Translations under genes and position numbers: made by a program
The notes under the pieces: generated by a model
The model's database searches: none
What the model saw: the letters and a program-made list of their open reading frames with translations, nothing else
What the model was told of the DNA's origin: nothing
NCBI GenBank assembly: GCA_030762175.1
Contig: CM060833.1
Location: 171,106,501-171,170,500 of the forward strand
Length of the DNA: 64,000 nucleotides
DNA from: Metallyticus violacea
Taxonomy: Eukaryota > Arthropoda > Insecta > Mantodea > Metallyticidae
Reading direction: 5' to 3'
Shown here: in pieces, positions 10,342 to 23,476 of the stretch
Numbering within the stretch: the first letter of the stretch is position 1
How the letters are laid out: the number at the start of each line of letters is the position of its first letter

Positions 10342-13300
10342 GATATTTCTTACCTGATTATGAGATTTACGCTATCGTGCAGCAAAACACACTCGCGAAT
10401 CGTTTCCCATTGTCAGCTTTTGGTGGTATTAAGACTAAGATTTATTTATGTCCCATGAGGTTTTTGTACAAGGAAGTCACTCTAAGCCCCTTGTGTACTG
10501 AGATTTCACTGTGGAAGCAGCAGCACTGACTGCCCAGCGTGTATTATTCTATTCATTTTACCACAAATGCAAGCATACACTCCAACCTTCTTCAACGGCG
10601 GTCGGTTTTACCTGCAAAAAACCGATTTCTAAGGAAGGAATGCGAGAAAGTGTAAGAGTTCTCGTTGATACGGTGCTTCAGAACATGAAAAAGCCAAAGT
10701 GCACAAAGTTGTATTGCATTCGTGATATTACCGTAGACATTTTGAATGTTCATTAACTCATGTGAATAGCAAATATACAATAAACATTAGCAGTGCATTT
10801 AGCACATTGCCGTATTAAGTGTGTTATTATGTAATGAATAGTATTTAAACACTGTTGGCTATTCTTTTGCGGGTTCATCAACTTTGCACAAATATTCTTT
10901 AAAATAAATTTAAATCTTCTCCTAACTTGCAACATTTTAAGATAATTGGAAGAGGTGACATGTAATTAACGTTTTTGTTAAACAAGATTTAGGCTATATA
11001 TTATCATTTTTAAATAAAATTTTCTTGATTTTTTAACCTAAAGCCTACAACAGAGTGATATATTTTTAAGGAAATGTATAATGCTCAATTTTCATGTTAT
11101 GGACCTCTACAGAACCTCTATTGTTTGTATCACATGTTATTGGCATTCCTTTGTTTTGTAATATAAAAACACCATTGCTTTCAATAGAATTTCCTCAGAA
11201 TGTTGTACTATGTTTCATAAATGAATGTATACAGAGTGCGGAAAAACTGAAACCTACAAACTTTGAAATCTAGCATTGGAAAAAATAAAGTAAAAATTCA
11301 AATATGTTTTCCTGTCAGGCATTATTTTCGAGTACACCACATGTTAGTAATGTAAACGTTTCCTGCAAACTTAAACGTTAACCATTGTTAACTGTTAGAC
11401 TTCTGATGAAAGTCTGAAAAGGCTGATTGGGGGAATAAATTGGTCGAATCCAGCTGTGTGTCATTCATAAAGGATTTTTATTTTTATTCCTTTTAATCTT
11501 TTTAAAAATGATCTATTTATATTTTTTACTTTATTCTGCTTTTATTTATTTGTTGGATGCTATTTCATTGTTAAACTATATATTTTATAGCTTATTGTGA
11601 AATACCTTGTACTAAATTAAAGAAATATAATGTATTATAACTGAACTCGTGCGCCTGTTGTAATAAACACACTGTTATGTACTACTTATGACGGCCAAAC
11701 TGCGTGCAAGTGACAAACATCAGGCGCAGCCGCTTGGATTAAGTTTCCGCAGTACAGATGGTAAACATTTATCTTCCCTGCAGAGCCTATGAACAACTAA
11801 CCCTCTCCGTTTCGTTATCTGAATGAGACCACTACGCAACGTGTTGACACCGGCCGCAGAAAAAATTGCAAACTTTGAGAAGTGCATTGCGTCTGAAGAA
11901 AGCATAAGGAATTTGAAAAGCGACGTAGAACTTATAATTCATAGGTAATATATGAGTTTGTTTTTCTACTGCGTATAATGAGCTTTATATGTACTTTCCT
12001 TTTAAGTGTATTTTAACTGTCTCAAAACTCAAAGCAACGAAATTATTTGAATATGAAATAAAAAAAAATATATTGAAGACCTAAAAAGTTGATCCCGCTG
12101 TGCCGATGTAATATACGATAATAAATATATGTAGAGAAGAATTAGGTGACATATGACATAAATTTTACGTCATTTATTTTTTAACCTTGAACCAGTTGCT
12201 CATAATAATTAACCTATAATCGATTTTTCTTCAAGATTATTAAAGTTACTCCTAAAACTGTTTCATTGGTGTTGTTAGCATACAAAACAACAGTAGCGGG
12301 AGGAGACATTGTAACCAAAGAATGCCTTCCTGACGAGATGAAAAAACTTGTTGTACGTTGCGGATAAACTTTTGTAAGGGTAAATTAATAATCAAATACA
12401 TTCTGTTCATACAAAGAATTTTCAGACATACATTTTTTCAGATTATTAAAGTTTTGCTTACATGAATGTTGAGCAAACATTTCAAAACTTATACAGCAAA
12501 CGACTTAGATCTTGAACTCACTAAGGGTCTAAAGCTATCTCCAGGAGCTGTAGCCTGGCGATAAAAATCCCTTCTCTAACCTCCGTTCTCGAGTTTTCCC
12601 TTCAGCACAGAGAGACGCTAAACAAGGGAGAAGTGCAGAAAAGAAAGCGGTAAAATGACAGACATCATGAACATAATTGAAAACGGGAGAAGCGTGGCTT
12701 CTGACATGCAGTAAGGAGAAGATTTAAATTGAGATATTTTGGTACACTGCACAGAAAATGCTCAAGTGTTGGTAACATTGATACTGGGACATGGTATGGA
12801 CTTCTTGGCTCTGTTCCTGCAGTCGAAACATTTCCTCCTTCTTCTTTGCTAAGAGTGATTTAATGCGTTTGCTAAAGGCCGTACTTCCTCCTAGAGAAGA
12901 TTTAAAATGCACAGCAGAATGTACCGCAGTGAAAGTTCCAACACCAAGCTCTATATAAAAAGATATCATTAATGGAGCATGTTCGCCCCGATATAGACTG
13001 CGCAATTCATAGTGAAGGTCCTTTACGTACTTTTGTTAGCAAACAATGCCTTATTGCATACCATGAAGAAAAGGTCCAACATAAATTTTGTCCTATTATA
13101 CGCTAATAAACATTAAAACCTAGATATAGCGGTATAAGCTTTTCTGCTGCATTATGAGAGTTGAACCCTAAGGTACACCCTAACATATTTTGAGTTGATT
13201 AAAAATATTATTTTGTCTTGCATTTTAGCGTTCTATTATTGAACACTAACGCACCTGCCCCAGCGATACTCTTAACATTTCTACAAATTTCTTTAAGACC

Positions 13301-15059
13301 TTCATAACCTGATTCCCTCGAAGGTTTTCTTTTAGTTTCCACAACTGCATAAGAAGAATGTCTCAGCACTTCAAACCCTGCTGTTTCAACATATGGTGTG
13401 AATCATAGTCCTAAAGAGACCTCAATTTTCCGTGACCTTTACCCTCGATTGCATTGTAATTATTATTTTAAATGTACTTAATAATTATAAGTTTTTATGG
13501 CTGCTTTCTGCAAACAGCCAATCAGATTTAGTATGTCATGTACCCAAGGTAAACAGAAAGACCTGCTACAGAATGCACCCTGAATTTTCTATGGGGTAAA
13601 GACCCTTTGCTTTAGGTTTGAGGAATGTAGTCATGACTTATTCATAGTCACAAATCTGTCAATTTTTCCATCTGAAAATGTCATGGCGACCATTTTTCTG
13701 CCAAAAATGTAGCAACAGTGCAATTGTAGAATATAACATGGGTTGTGCGATATTGGCAGTCAAACTGTCAGTTCGACGATGAAAGCAAATAAAGTGAAGT
13801 AGCGATTGTTCGTGAAAACTGCACGAATGGCATGACCCGAGTCACCTGGATGCGACCCGCTTATCAGCATGGAGTGAGGGGCGTACACCCGTCCGCCCAG
13901 TGATGGACTGTTCATTTTACGATACAGACATTGCATGTTAACTTAAGGCAATAGAAATTAGTACATGTTTATATTTAACTTACCTTCCAAATGCATCCAT
14001 TGTATTGTTGTAACACATTTAATGTTAACTTCTGAGTGATAATATCAATAATGAGTTGAATTAGTCATCTCAAAATTTGTTTATTGTAATGTACAAGTAA
14101 AATAACAAGTTGGTCACCTTGACTACATACGTAGCTGAACAAAGAGATGACTCGGTCAGTAGAATTTTACATTTCTCATAAATATAGTTTGTAGTCAGTT
14201 GTTTCAAAGCAGCGATGTTTTGAATCTGTCATAACTTAATCGTTTGAGGATGTTAGCACTTATCAATAACTTAGCATTTGGTTTTCATTGCGATGTCGGA
14301 TTGTAAATCTGCGAGGTCTAATACTAAACTTCATAATTCAAAGTCATTGTGTCTGACAGATACACGTAAAGCTTGAAACAATTCCTGCTCGCTAACATCT
14401 CGTAAACAAAAATGTCTAGAAGATCGTCTTCTGTATTAAAGTTTTCATCAACGCCACATATAAACATGGTCAACTGTATCGTTGATGTCGGTAGTTTCCT
14501 GCATGTTAACTTCATTCAGTTTTGAACCGCGTGTGTGTTACTTATGAGCGATGAGTTAAGGTTTGGCGAGATATAATTGTTCAAAATAAGGAACCTCTTG
14601 TGGGTATAGAATATTGGTAATCTTAATTAAAAACTGTCCCTCTTGAAATGGTTTAAGTGTCTCCCTTGCTACAATATAACTCGTACCTTCTCTTTGTCAT
14701 AGTATGTTAAAGTGGTGGCTGATTCACATGACTCACTCTTTCTAACACTGTAAATAATGAATAAGCTACCTTGTAAGAGACAATTCTACAAATCATAACC
14801 AATGATAACATTTACATAATAATATCATTTGCATGGCAACGTATTATGTCGTTGTACACTCCATCTTACTATTCCTAATCACATTTTTTCAATATTCTTG
14901 CTCCCAGGTCGCTTGAAACTTGCTCTCTCTCTCTGGTTTTGACAACCAGTCCGCCGCCTATAACTGTCTTTGTTTGTTGAAACATACGGCACCACCGTAT
15001 GCCAGCATGAGAGTAGAGGCGGCGTTCATATGTAAACAGAGTCATCAGTACTCGCGAGT
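10342..15059. other. long non-coding stretch, no gene recognised
   Basis: AT-rich with only short frames. The minus-strand frame at 12724-13005 (93 codons, with a basic/coiled-coil-like FSKRIKSLLAKKKEEMFRLQ segment) looks a little protein-like, but no family was recognised and no good splice borders were seen. No transposon ends or tandem repeats were noticed. Confidence 0.45.
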
Positions 15060-15725
15060 CAAGCTTTCATCAAGTGTGCCGTACTGGACTCGGGAATTCC
15101 AGCGTCGAGGTAACAAGACCTACCGCATGGCGAATGTCGTGTAAATTTTCAGAGTGGCACTCTTCAAACAATGTCTAGATGAAGACAGGCCTGGTCGTGT
15201 AGCGACTAGCCGTGCATATCTTGTAGTGTTTCACATTTTACGCCGTTGTCAAAGTGAGTGCCACATGAAATAGACTCGCTAGAAAACATGTCACGTCTGC
15301 GCAGGAGTCAAAGGAGTGACGTCACAACATTCGACAGAATCCTCCCCAGCTACTCATGACTAATGAAGGACAATATGATCCTGTGTGAGGACTGCACGTA
15401 GTATTACAAATAATTTCTGCTGCGTTATGCGGTTCGTGACAAAGTTGTTGCCGGGCAAATAATCCTTCACATAACGCGACAACTACTGTAAAGAATTTGT
15501 TGCTCTGAAAGGGTACGAACGTCTTGGAACGCCCTCCTTATTCACCAGACTTCAGCAGTAAAGTTTTTATTTAATTTCTAAAGTAAAGGTACCGTTTTAA
15601 GAAAGACTTTCTGAACAAAGAAGTCATTTTGGCGGCGTTTCGGAGACAATTTATTGACCCAAGCATGCGTTCAGTAGAGCAGCGCACCATGGGCAATCTT
15701 GAAGACTACTGTATTGTGTTTATTG
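15060..15725 (+). mobile_element. mariner-type transposase relic
   Basis: Broken + strand pieces follow the order of a SETMAR-like mariner transposase. These are a linker-like LDEDRPGRVATS (~15175-15210), then an alignment to the second catalytic segment where DNARPH has decayed to ANNPSHNATTTV (~15455-15495). Next comes NVLERPPYSPDFS (15514-15555), the hallmark H/RPPYSPDL segment that carries the third catalytic Asp. The tail (FKKDFLNKEVILAAFRR.., ~15595-15720) reads KxRF-K-like. Several stops and frameshifts make it dead. Inverted ends were not found. Confidence 0.65.
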
Positions 15726-15944
15726 TAACGAGATAATTGCCCTATTAATTAATACGTCTTGTAGTTTTTAATGTCTATTGTGCTAAAAAATTGTACATTT
15801 AAAATTATAAAGTGTGAAGTGTAAATTTCTTGGCAAAACATTATGAAATGCGCCTAAAGCAAAACTAATAATTAAATGCAACCTTTACATTTTGAAAATC
15901 CTGTTCCAATACAGAATACTTGTAACTGCTGAACACACTAAAGA

Positions 15945-16150
15945 AGCTCCCAGCAAAAAAGTCTAGTTATAAGATCGAAAGGCACCCAACCTTAACCGAA
16001 GAGAAGAGGGTCTCATGACCTAATTCTGTTATGCAGCCAATAGGCAAACACGTTGAATGCTCAAGGAAAGGAAAGGAACAGGTAAGGAGGAAGAACATAA
16101 TTTCATTTATCGATCGCGGAAAACAGGATATGCTCAAAAACGGCAAAAAG
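15945..16150 (+). repeat. dispersed repeat family D, copy 1
   Basis: Shares two ordered segments with the reverse complement of 43431-43640: a left part like TCTAG.TATAAGA.C.AAAG...CCAACC with AGCCGAAGAGAAGA, and a right part like AAGGAAA..CAGGATATG..CAA.AACGGCA. A third, more diverged copy lies at 40430-40610. Coding content was not recognised. Class unknown. Boundaries are approximate. Confidence 0.45.
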
Positions 16151-17949
16151 TGTCAGTAAAAGTATGATTCATTAAATTCATTTTTTGAAAAAAGAGATCT
16201 AAGTGTTATACATTTTCGCTCTAGAGTGTTGTATTCTAAATGATTTGTAAAAGTATTCCACCGTACTTGAGCTTTGAAGATGCCCTCTCCTTGATAGGCT
16301 TTTCTCCATCGCAATGCTTCAAATTGTTCATTTTTGGTCGTTTTAATCAATCATTTAATATTTGCTGCACTAAAGCCATGGTTGCAATGACTGGTCTGTC
16401 CCTTAATGCTGTTTGTTAGTGAATATCGATATGTTTAGTTTGTAAAAATCAAATTAAAGAATGAATTTCTACCGTAATTATATTTCAAACAATACTGTCG
16501 TTTATTGTCGTAATGCTTTGGAAGGGGCACTGAATGTCTCTAGCGAATCTCACTTACGATAAACTCTCGTAAATAAATAAAGTATTTGATGGATAAAAGA
16601 AACTTACATTAGGAACTGGAGACCATCCTCACCTTAGGCCTACAGTGTGACCGAAAACAATTTCGGCAAGGCGACGAGATGAGCCTGCAGAGTTTGGTAC
16701 TATATATTTCCAAGAAAATAAATGTACAATTTTTGGATTGAATTTCGAGAGCTGCTAGGAGCGCATGAAAATTTATTCAATCCAAGAATTCATTATGCAG
16801 CAACAATCGGTTCCTCGCCACTTTTTGGATTAACTTGGCTTTATTTTAATAATTTAGCTGAAATATTCAGGGTATGTTGTTCAGAATTGTAAAAGAAACG
16901 TGGGAAACCATTACAAGTGTGCATAACTGTTCTACAAAACAACACCAGCAGCTACGAGATCATAAGAATGTCGTGCAACCGCCTCATTAAATAAGAAATA
17001 TATGGTTCGATATTTACACTTTGTAATGACCAATAACATCATTGGCATTGTTTACCAACTAAGATATTTATGTTATAAAACGAGCAACGTGCCTCGACCT
17101 GGAGGGAGTGGGGGTTGTGAATAGCTGATTTTCCAAGGTTAGAAGCATACCAGCGAACTCCATTGGATCATTGAACAATAAAATATGCTAAATGGACATG
17201 AAAAAGAATCGCGGCTGAGAACAGGAAGAACTTAAGCAACTATTGCTTCAGCCCTTGTGAAAGACTTTAAGAATCACTGCTTTTCTCCCTCTGTTTAAGT
17301 GATTCTATTAGAATGAAACTATTAGTCGTTTGGAAGTGCAACAAAAGCCTGTGTATAAAAAAGAAAACCTTTCGTTAATATCGATTTTGCTGTGCGAAGC
17401 AGAATTTAATATAATTTAATGCTGGTCTAGGAATACTTTAGATCACTCAATGTAATACTCATGTATTTTTTTCCAGTTAGTTACAGTCAACTTCAGAGTT
17501 AATGCACTTTAAAGTACTTACAATAAATTGAAAGATAGTTGAAGTTGTTAGCCTAATTAATAAATGCCTTGAATTTTTCCCCAATATAACTAGGTGCTAT
17601 GAAAAAATCATAAAATATATCTTAAGTAATCAAAGAAAAGATAAATGAAAAAAAAAACGGCCCTACAGCCTATAGATGCAAAATAATAAACCATGCTGCA
17701 GAGGCTAATTCAGGTGAGAAATCTGCACTGGTCAAATGCTTTTAAACTTTGTAATCGCGTAAAGTAACAGCGTGCTCAAAGTTTTATGGGTGTTTTAGAT
17801 TGCATTTAGTTATAATATTCGTAAACTGGACTGGTTTTGTAAGATTTACCCAGATAAACGCGCGTGCCGTACTGCGTAGCTAATGAGGTTGTGTCCATAA
17901 AATATTTTTGGAAAAAATCTTCAAATTTCCAAAGATCATACTTACATAC
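16151..17949. other. non-coding stretch
   Basis: No gene was seen. A short inverted repeat (TTGGATTGAAT at 16733-16743 against ATTCAATCCAA at 16775-16785) is present but is too short to call an element. Confidence 0.45.
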
Positions 17950-18400
17950 TTATTAGGCATCAAATTAAAACCTATATACTCCTAACGCTCTAGCGGTTGC
18001 AATTTTTGTTTTTCCATAACGAAACTCGGCATATAACGATCAATTATCAAACGATTCATCAAGTTGGTTAACCTAAAGTGAAAATTTAAAAATCTGTCCA
18101 GCGGCCGAAATTTTTGTTTTTTCACCACCAAACTCTGTTTATGCAATTAAAATAAAATAATAAAAATAGTTTCTGAAAATCAGTGAGATCAGATTATAAG
18201 AGCGAGGGTTACATTTATAAATCGCTCTAAATGCACCAATATTTTATTTTTTGCAGCAAATTTCAGTATATACCATTGACACAAAATAAGAAAAATAGTT
18301 TCTGAAAGTCGGAAAAATCGGACCATTAGGAGCGAGGGTATTCCTGAAAACCGAAATTTAAAAAGCGCTCTACCGCGGTATTCATCATTTCTGTAAACTC
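17950..18400. repeat. degenerate tandem repeat, period about 105-130 bp
   Basis: Recurring segments mark at least three to four worn units. AAAAATAGTTTCTGAAA occurs at about 18162 and 18291 (129 bp apart), each followed by a GA.ATC.GA..A.TA.GAGCGAGGGT block. 'GC(T/A)CTA.CGG..G.AATTTTTGTTTTT' style segments occur near 17988, 18097 and 18365. CGCTCTA recurs at the start of each late unit. Two neighbouring units match well and the outer ones poorly, which is typical of an old array. Confidence 0.55.
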
Positions 18401-19308
18401 AATGCAGTCTTTCTGCTCTACTACTCTGTAATAACTTGAAAAATTAGACTTGCAGAAGAATTTGCTTAAGCAGCTCCTCCGTGACTTTTTTTTTTTTTTT
18501 TTTTTAATTTACGAGATGCATTCAAGTTTTAATATATCCTAAGTTTTTTCTTTGAAACGGTAGCAGGTAGAAATGCATTTTAAAAGTTGTAGGCATTCTT
18601 CTTAGACAAGTGAAATCGATGACAGCATCATCCGGTTCAAAGAGCTCGCTTGGTGGCACTGGAGCTAGAAAAGTTTCAAATGCTCACGTTCCTGAAACAG
18701 CGTGTTCTCGTCTGTTTTCTCCATTGAAACCCATTGTCAATTGAGTGAGACGTCAAGAAAATTAAAAGCAAGCAGAACCTTCTGGAAGAAAGAATAGAAG
18801 CAGCACACGCCAAACGGTCTAAGCACACGATTGCTTGAGTGGAGACATACCGTTACAAACAGACGAATCCTGCGCAGTAGTCATGTCTCCTTTCACGAAC
18901 GGCAACGGAGAAAACCAAGTGGTAGTGCAACAAATGCGGGCGGATGGAACAGTCGTAAAGAATTTGCAATAATAAACATGTATGAACAATGCTGTTATAT
19001 AATGTTCGAGCGATCTAACGCGATACTCAAAAAGTATCCGGTACTCGTTACTAACTGTGATTCCAGCTGCAGATGTTCAGTTTTTTATATATTATAATTA
19101 TAAAATGTATAATACAGAAGTATTATTAGTAAAACATAAATAGTTAACTGAGAATTCATTTACATAAATTTTTGCTACATTTGAAATCAAACATTAGCTA
19201 AAACCTAAATTTAAAATTATATTCCTTTTTGTTTAAGGGATTTTGTTTCGGTTCCAAACAATAGAAAATGTTTAGTCTAAGAAATGGTTCCTAGGGTCTT
19301 TTACAAGG
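18401..19308. other. non-coding stretch with a poly-T run
   Basis: Contains a pure T run at 18486-18506. No gene or element was recognised around it. Confidence 0.5.
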
Positions 19309-19607
19309 GCTTTATGCTAAATTTTTTGTTGATTTGGTTTATTTACGGACGCTCTTTAACATCAGCGTCCCATTCAATTCAGGACGTGAAACGGCCGACA
19401 AATTTTGCTCAGAGGTCTCTTCTTTCAGACTTGAGGTTCTTTTTCGTGCCGTAAATGTACCACACGGGACCCACGGCTTTACTTCCCTTCCGAAGGAAGC
19501 CATACATAGGATTTTTACGCCCGAAAAAATCGATCGATCCTGGCCGGGTTTGAACCCGCAATCTTGGGTTTAGAAGGCAAGTATGGTTACCACTAGCTTT
19601 ATGCTAA
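19309..19607 (-). mobile_element. tRNA-derived SINE, family B copy 1, with perfect 12-bp target duplication
   Basis: The tRNA-like head is at the right on the minus strand. The reverse complement of GGTTCAAACCCGGCCAGG (B-box) is at 19541-19558, and the GTGGTAACCATACTTGCC-like A-box side lies beyond it. The body and the GGACGCTAATG..GAGCGTCCGTAAA end are at the left (19341 on), with a T-rich remnant of the A tail at 19321-19340. GCTTTATGCTAA occurs exactly at 19309-19320 and 19596-19607, which is direct proof of insertion by target-primed copying. Other copies: 26450, 36060, 37799 and 63672. Confidence 0.9.
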
Positions 19608-22527
19608 GCAGCAATAGTTGTCTTAACATTTTGCTGGTATTCCCTTGTTTCTCGATTTAGTTATTTCTTTACTGGTCTTTACTTAAAATGAAGTCCCTTA
19701 CGGTTTGGGATATACTCTAATCTTGGCAATGATAACCCTGCTCTCTGTTTTTTATAGGCAGGCAGCCATTTGTTTTAGATAACATGAATAAAACTGTGCG
19801 AAAGAAAACCTAGTCCTTAAATAACGCGCATGCTGTTATGGCGTGCGCCTTTGGAATTAACGTAAAATGTGCTCAAGATGAGAATTGGATCACTGCTTTT
19901 CTGTTTGCACAACCACTTTCGTACAAAGCTATTGACCGCGTAGCTAATCCGCTAGAGGCTGTATATTCAACTTAGCCGAAGCATGCTTGTTTCATAGGGC
20001 AGTTACATTTATAGAACGTTTTTCCTTTTCTTCATAATGTCATATATACACATCACGAATACTGCATTACTGAACTGTAAATTAAATTAATTGTAACTTA
20101 CTTTACAATTGTGAGTATTGTGGCTGATTTAATTTGCATACATTCCAAGAAATAAGTTTGAGAAGATGCAATCCGTAAAAAGGCGTTCATTTATTTGAAA
20201 TGAACGGGCATATTGCTCTTGATACACGGTAGTTGCACGTATTTGTTGTAAAGTATTATTTTTGATCTTACAGAATCGACCATGAAGGTGGGTCCAGCGT
20301 AAAATGTGTAGCGAAGAAGTCGAAGAAGAGTTCCAAAATTTCCATCCATAAATTAAACAATGTAATAGTACAGAACAGCGGTTTCAGGGGGGCTAAATAC
20401 AGGCCAAGCTTGTTCACCATCTGACTAGCTCTGAGTGGCACTGGAAGGATGATGTCGGGTTACGTTGCTAACCGATACATTTTATTTCCATTATGCAAGC
20501 GCATTGTGCAGTTCTGTTCTGATTATTATTAATGGTACTTTCTGACATCTGTGTTAAGTCCAGACCGGAGCATAGATCGACTGACCCTGCATACGATTCT
20601 TATAAGATCTCACTACACGAAACAAACAGTTTAAGCAAGATTTTGTATGTAGCTAGCAGTTTAAGCAGGGTGGAGCGATAGATTAAATTGCTGTGGAAAC
20701 AACGGGGCTACCATCTCCAAGGATAAGAGAATGCGTACCGTACGGTTTTCCCAGATATTATACCACCGATGATTTGAAAGTCACCTGGAAAAGAGCATAT
20801 ATTTGTGCTGCATTTCATTTCACGGGATACAATTCCTGCAATGCTTGTGAATCTCCATGGTAAACTCTTGAAGTTGAATGGCACATGCCTTAAGCGTGTG
20901 TTGTGACTGCCAGCACAGTAGCAACTTTCGGCATACTTTTATTTCCAGCAATCCTTTAAAACTAATAAATAATAAAATCAGAGAATAATACTTAGTTGAA
21001 CTGTTAAAATGAGTATTTCAAAACTCCTTAATAGTGATTATTAATCATTGACAATGCTACTGCACAGTACAAGGACCAGCACTTTCACCTGTCTTAGTTA
21101 TTCATGTCTTTGAATTCTGTAATATGGATAGTGGGATATTTGTCAAAAATTTCAGGATTGTACATCTGGTTGATGTTTTCCTGAGCCAGCAATGCAAAGA
21201 CATTTTTCTTCAGTAACTTCGACCATTAATTCCTTCTTGTTCGTGACTTCTAGTACTTTTTCTGGCTAATTTATTTCAGGCCTACTTGTTTTTTTTTTTA
21301 TCCTTCATCTTCTCCTGTTTTTTAATTATTTATATAATTTACCATCTTCCTTCTACTATCCACAGACATACAAACCATTTAGTTTCGATCTAATGTAACA
21401 CAAAACTTACTTCCATAATTATTATTATTATAAAGATTTATTATTATTAGTATATATATATATATATTAATATTCCTGTCCTGTTCAGTTCGAAAACTGA
21501 ATTTTCTGCAATTTTATCCTCTTTTTTAAAAAAGATAAGTGTGCTCTATGCTGTAACGCCGTAACGCGTCAAGTCATGCAACAGGCATTACCGATCATGC
21601 AACATTACAGCGTAACTACCACGAGCGTAAGCTCAGCGAAATGTATTCAACAAGTATCGAAGATAAACACAGTGTGGCCTTCGGGCAAGAAATGGAGCTC
21701 AATGCAACTGCGATATTTGCCGCATACCTAACGATGATGTCATGAACATGTTTCACGAGATTCAGCATCAAGTCTCTCGGCAATTTGTGCATAACATCCG
21801 ACACCAGCAAGCATTACGTCATTATGTTGACAATTTAGTTATTTTGCAACTAAATCATTTGAAAGATTATCTAGTTGAAATCTGTTTTCTGTTTAGTGTT
21901 TGGTCTAAAGAGAATTCTGCCGGTTGTTTATTCATTTCATCGTCACATAAGGTAAATGGTACATTGGTGTTAATTACCTTAATAGTACTATTGCGTCATC
22001 GTAACATGAACTGGCTGCGATTATTCACTTCAGTTATTCCCCATGTAACTCATTGCAGAAGTTCATTGTACTTCTGGTATATTCGATAATACGACTCGAT
22101 CTTTGCAGGATGTTTAATAAATCACGCATTATTACTTAGGCACCATGCTAAGCACAAGGCGAATTGAAATTATGACTCCATTTTCTTTTTCTCGTGTTGC
22201 GTATTTCGACCACCTGTACATTAAAACACAGTCTACTCTGGAAGAGGCCACTGTGTCGTCCACTGGATTAGGAGATTGACGTAGACACGTGTTGCTCCGG
22301 TGTGTGGTCTTGAATTACCAAAGAGACAAAAAGGGATCAAATCTATCTGACTTGATGCATACCGGCGTGCGGCCTCCCTAAACGTAGCGTGCACTACGAA
22401 AATTGTTTCAAATAAATAAATAAATCGACAAATCTCCGTAAATTATAATAAATGTACTTGTTGCTATTATAATTGCTACAACGTAGAAGAAAGTGTTAAA
22501 AGTATGCATATGATTTACCTGTTGCAG
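19608..22527. other. non-coding stretch upstream of the GPCR helix 6 exon
   Basis: Probably intronic if helices 1-5 lie further left. No exon with helix 3 (DRY) or helix 5 character was recognised. A TA microsatellite lies at 21450-21468. A slightly GC-richer patch at about 21600-21810 carries short frames on both strands, but neither resembles a known protein. Confidence 0.45.
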
Positions 22528-22656
22528 TTAATAATTCAAGAAAGACGCCTTAGTACAAATGCATCCCGTACGATGGCAGCCATGTCGCTCGGCTTCATTG
22601 TAATGGTGACCCCTTGGACCATCCAGGAAGTCGTTGCGGCATGTACTGGAACCAAG
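22528..22656 (+). CDS. class A GPCR, helix 6 exon (partial gene)
   Basis: A 129-bp, 43-codon internal exon, phase 0 at both ends. A good acceptor (TTTACCTGTTGCAG) precedes it and a consensus donor (AAG|GTAAGG) follows at 22657. The peptide opens with a basic third-loop end (IIQERRLSTNASRT). It continues into a hydrophobic helix AAMSLGFIVMVTPWTIQEVV, and then an extracellular Cys (AACTGTK). The Pro in the middle of the helix matches the conserved Pro6.50 of rhodopsin-family helix 6. The usual CWxP is replaced by VTPW here, so the aromatic residue follows the Pro. Such receptors sit in the plasma membrane and signal through G proteins. Ligand and subtype are not recognised. An amine-like or orphan receptor is a guess. 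Pairs with the exon at 23866. Confidence 0.85.
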
Positions 22657-22897
22657 GTAAGGAATATTTCTACCTTATTATGTGAAATGTCATGCTCTTG
22701 GTAATACACAGTAAGTCATTAACTTACAACAATTTTATAATAAATTGTTTGCAAGGGTGCTTACAGAAACGGTTTTTCGTTGTGTGTGCTAATAGTTCTT
22801 TGTTAGTTATACTTTAACATAAATATACTTTTGAAGAACGGGTTTTTTTTTTGTAAGGTGCATATCCAAAAACGGATTCTTGCAAAGAAATAGTATG

Positions 22898-23040
22898 ACG
22901 AACCTGAAAACACTGTTCCGGGTAGAGAAACTGTTCGCCAACTTAATAAAAATTTTGTGAGAGACAGGATATCTCATTGATGAAAATCGTGTTCCGTTTC
23001 GCCGTGTTCTTACGGAAGAAAAGTTAGATGAAATATAGCT
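22898..23040 (+). mobile_element. HTH fragment of a Tc1/mariner-like transposase
   Basis: Two frames join into one recognisable DNA-binding segment: EPENTVPGRETVRQLNKNF, then RETGYLIDENRVPFRRVLTEEKLDEI. This follows the pattern 'P.RETV..L..KFRETGSV.D..R.GRPRVLTEEKLDEI' of insect mariner-like/DUF4817-type transposases. A one-base frameshift at about 22956-22961 separates them. No catalytic region follows. A short dead remnant in the GPCR intron. Confidence 0.6.
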
Positions 23041-23476
23041 GTTTCCTACGCTGATGCCGGCAATGTATTGCCGCCGAGGGGCTTCATTTTCAGCATCTAT
23101 TAATGCTAATTACTATCAATTCTAATTACAGTATCATTTTAGGCTTTCGGTAAAAATATCGAAACTAAAATAAAAATATTAACTTTAGGCGCATCGACTA
23201 TACTTGCCTTTTTCTTGCAGCGGCTGCAGTAATCTGCATGCAACTGCGCTCAGGCGGCCCATAAGTCAAATAACCTATGTGTAACTAATTGCACTATGAC
23301 TCGATTTTGAGGCCACCTTAAGGATGTAACATTTTTAAAAATATGTAATCTGTATCCCATGAAATAGAAAATTATCACCAAATTATATTTGGTAACTCTG
23401 GAGTGTTATAAAGCGTTATAAGAATGAGCATTATAAAATGCACTTTTTAGTTTAAAGATTTGTGTTAGAAGAAACG

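Noticed and set aside
16733..16785. An 11-bp inverted repeat as a hairpin or transposon end
   Set aside because: Short arms are expected by chance in AT-rich DNA, and no element body or target duplication is present.
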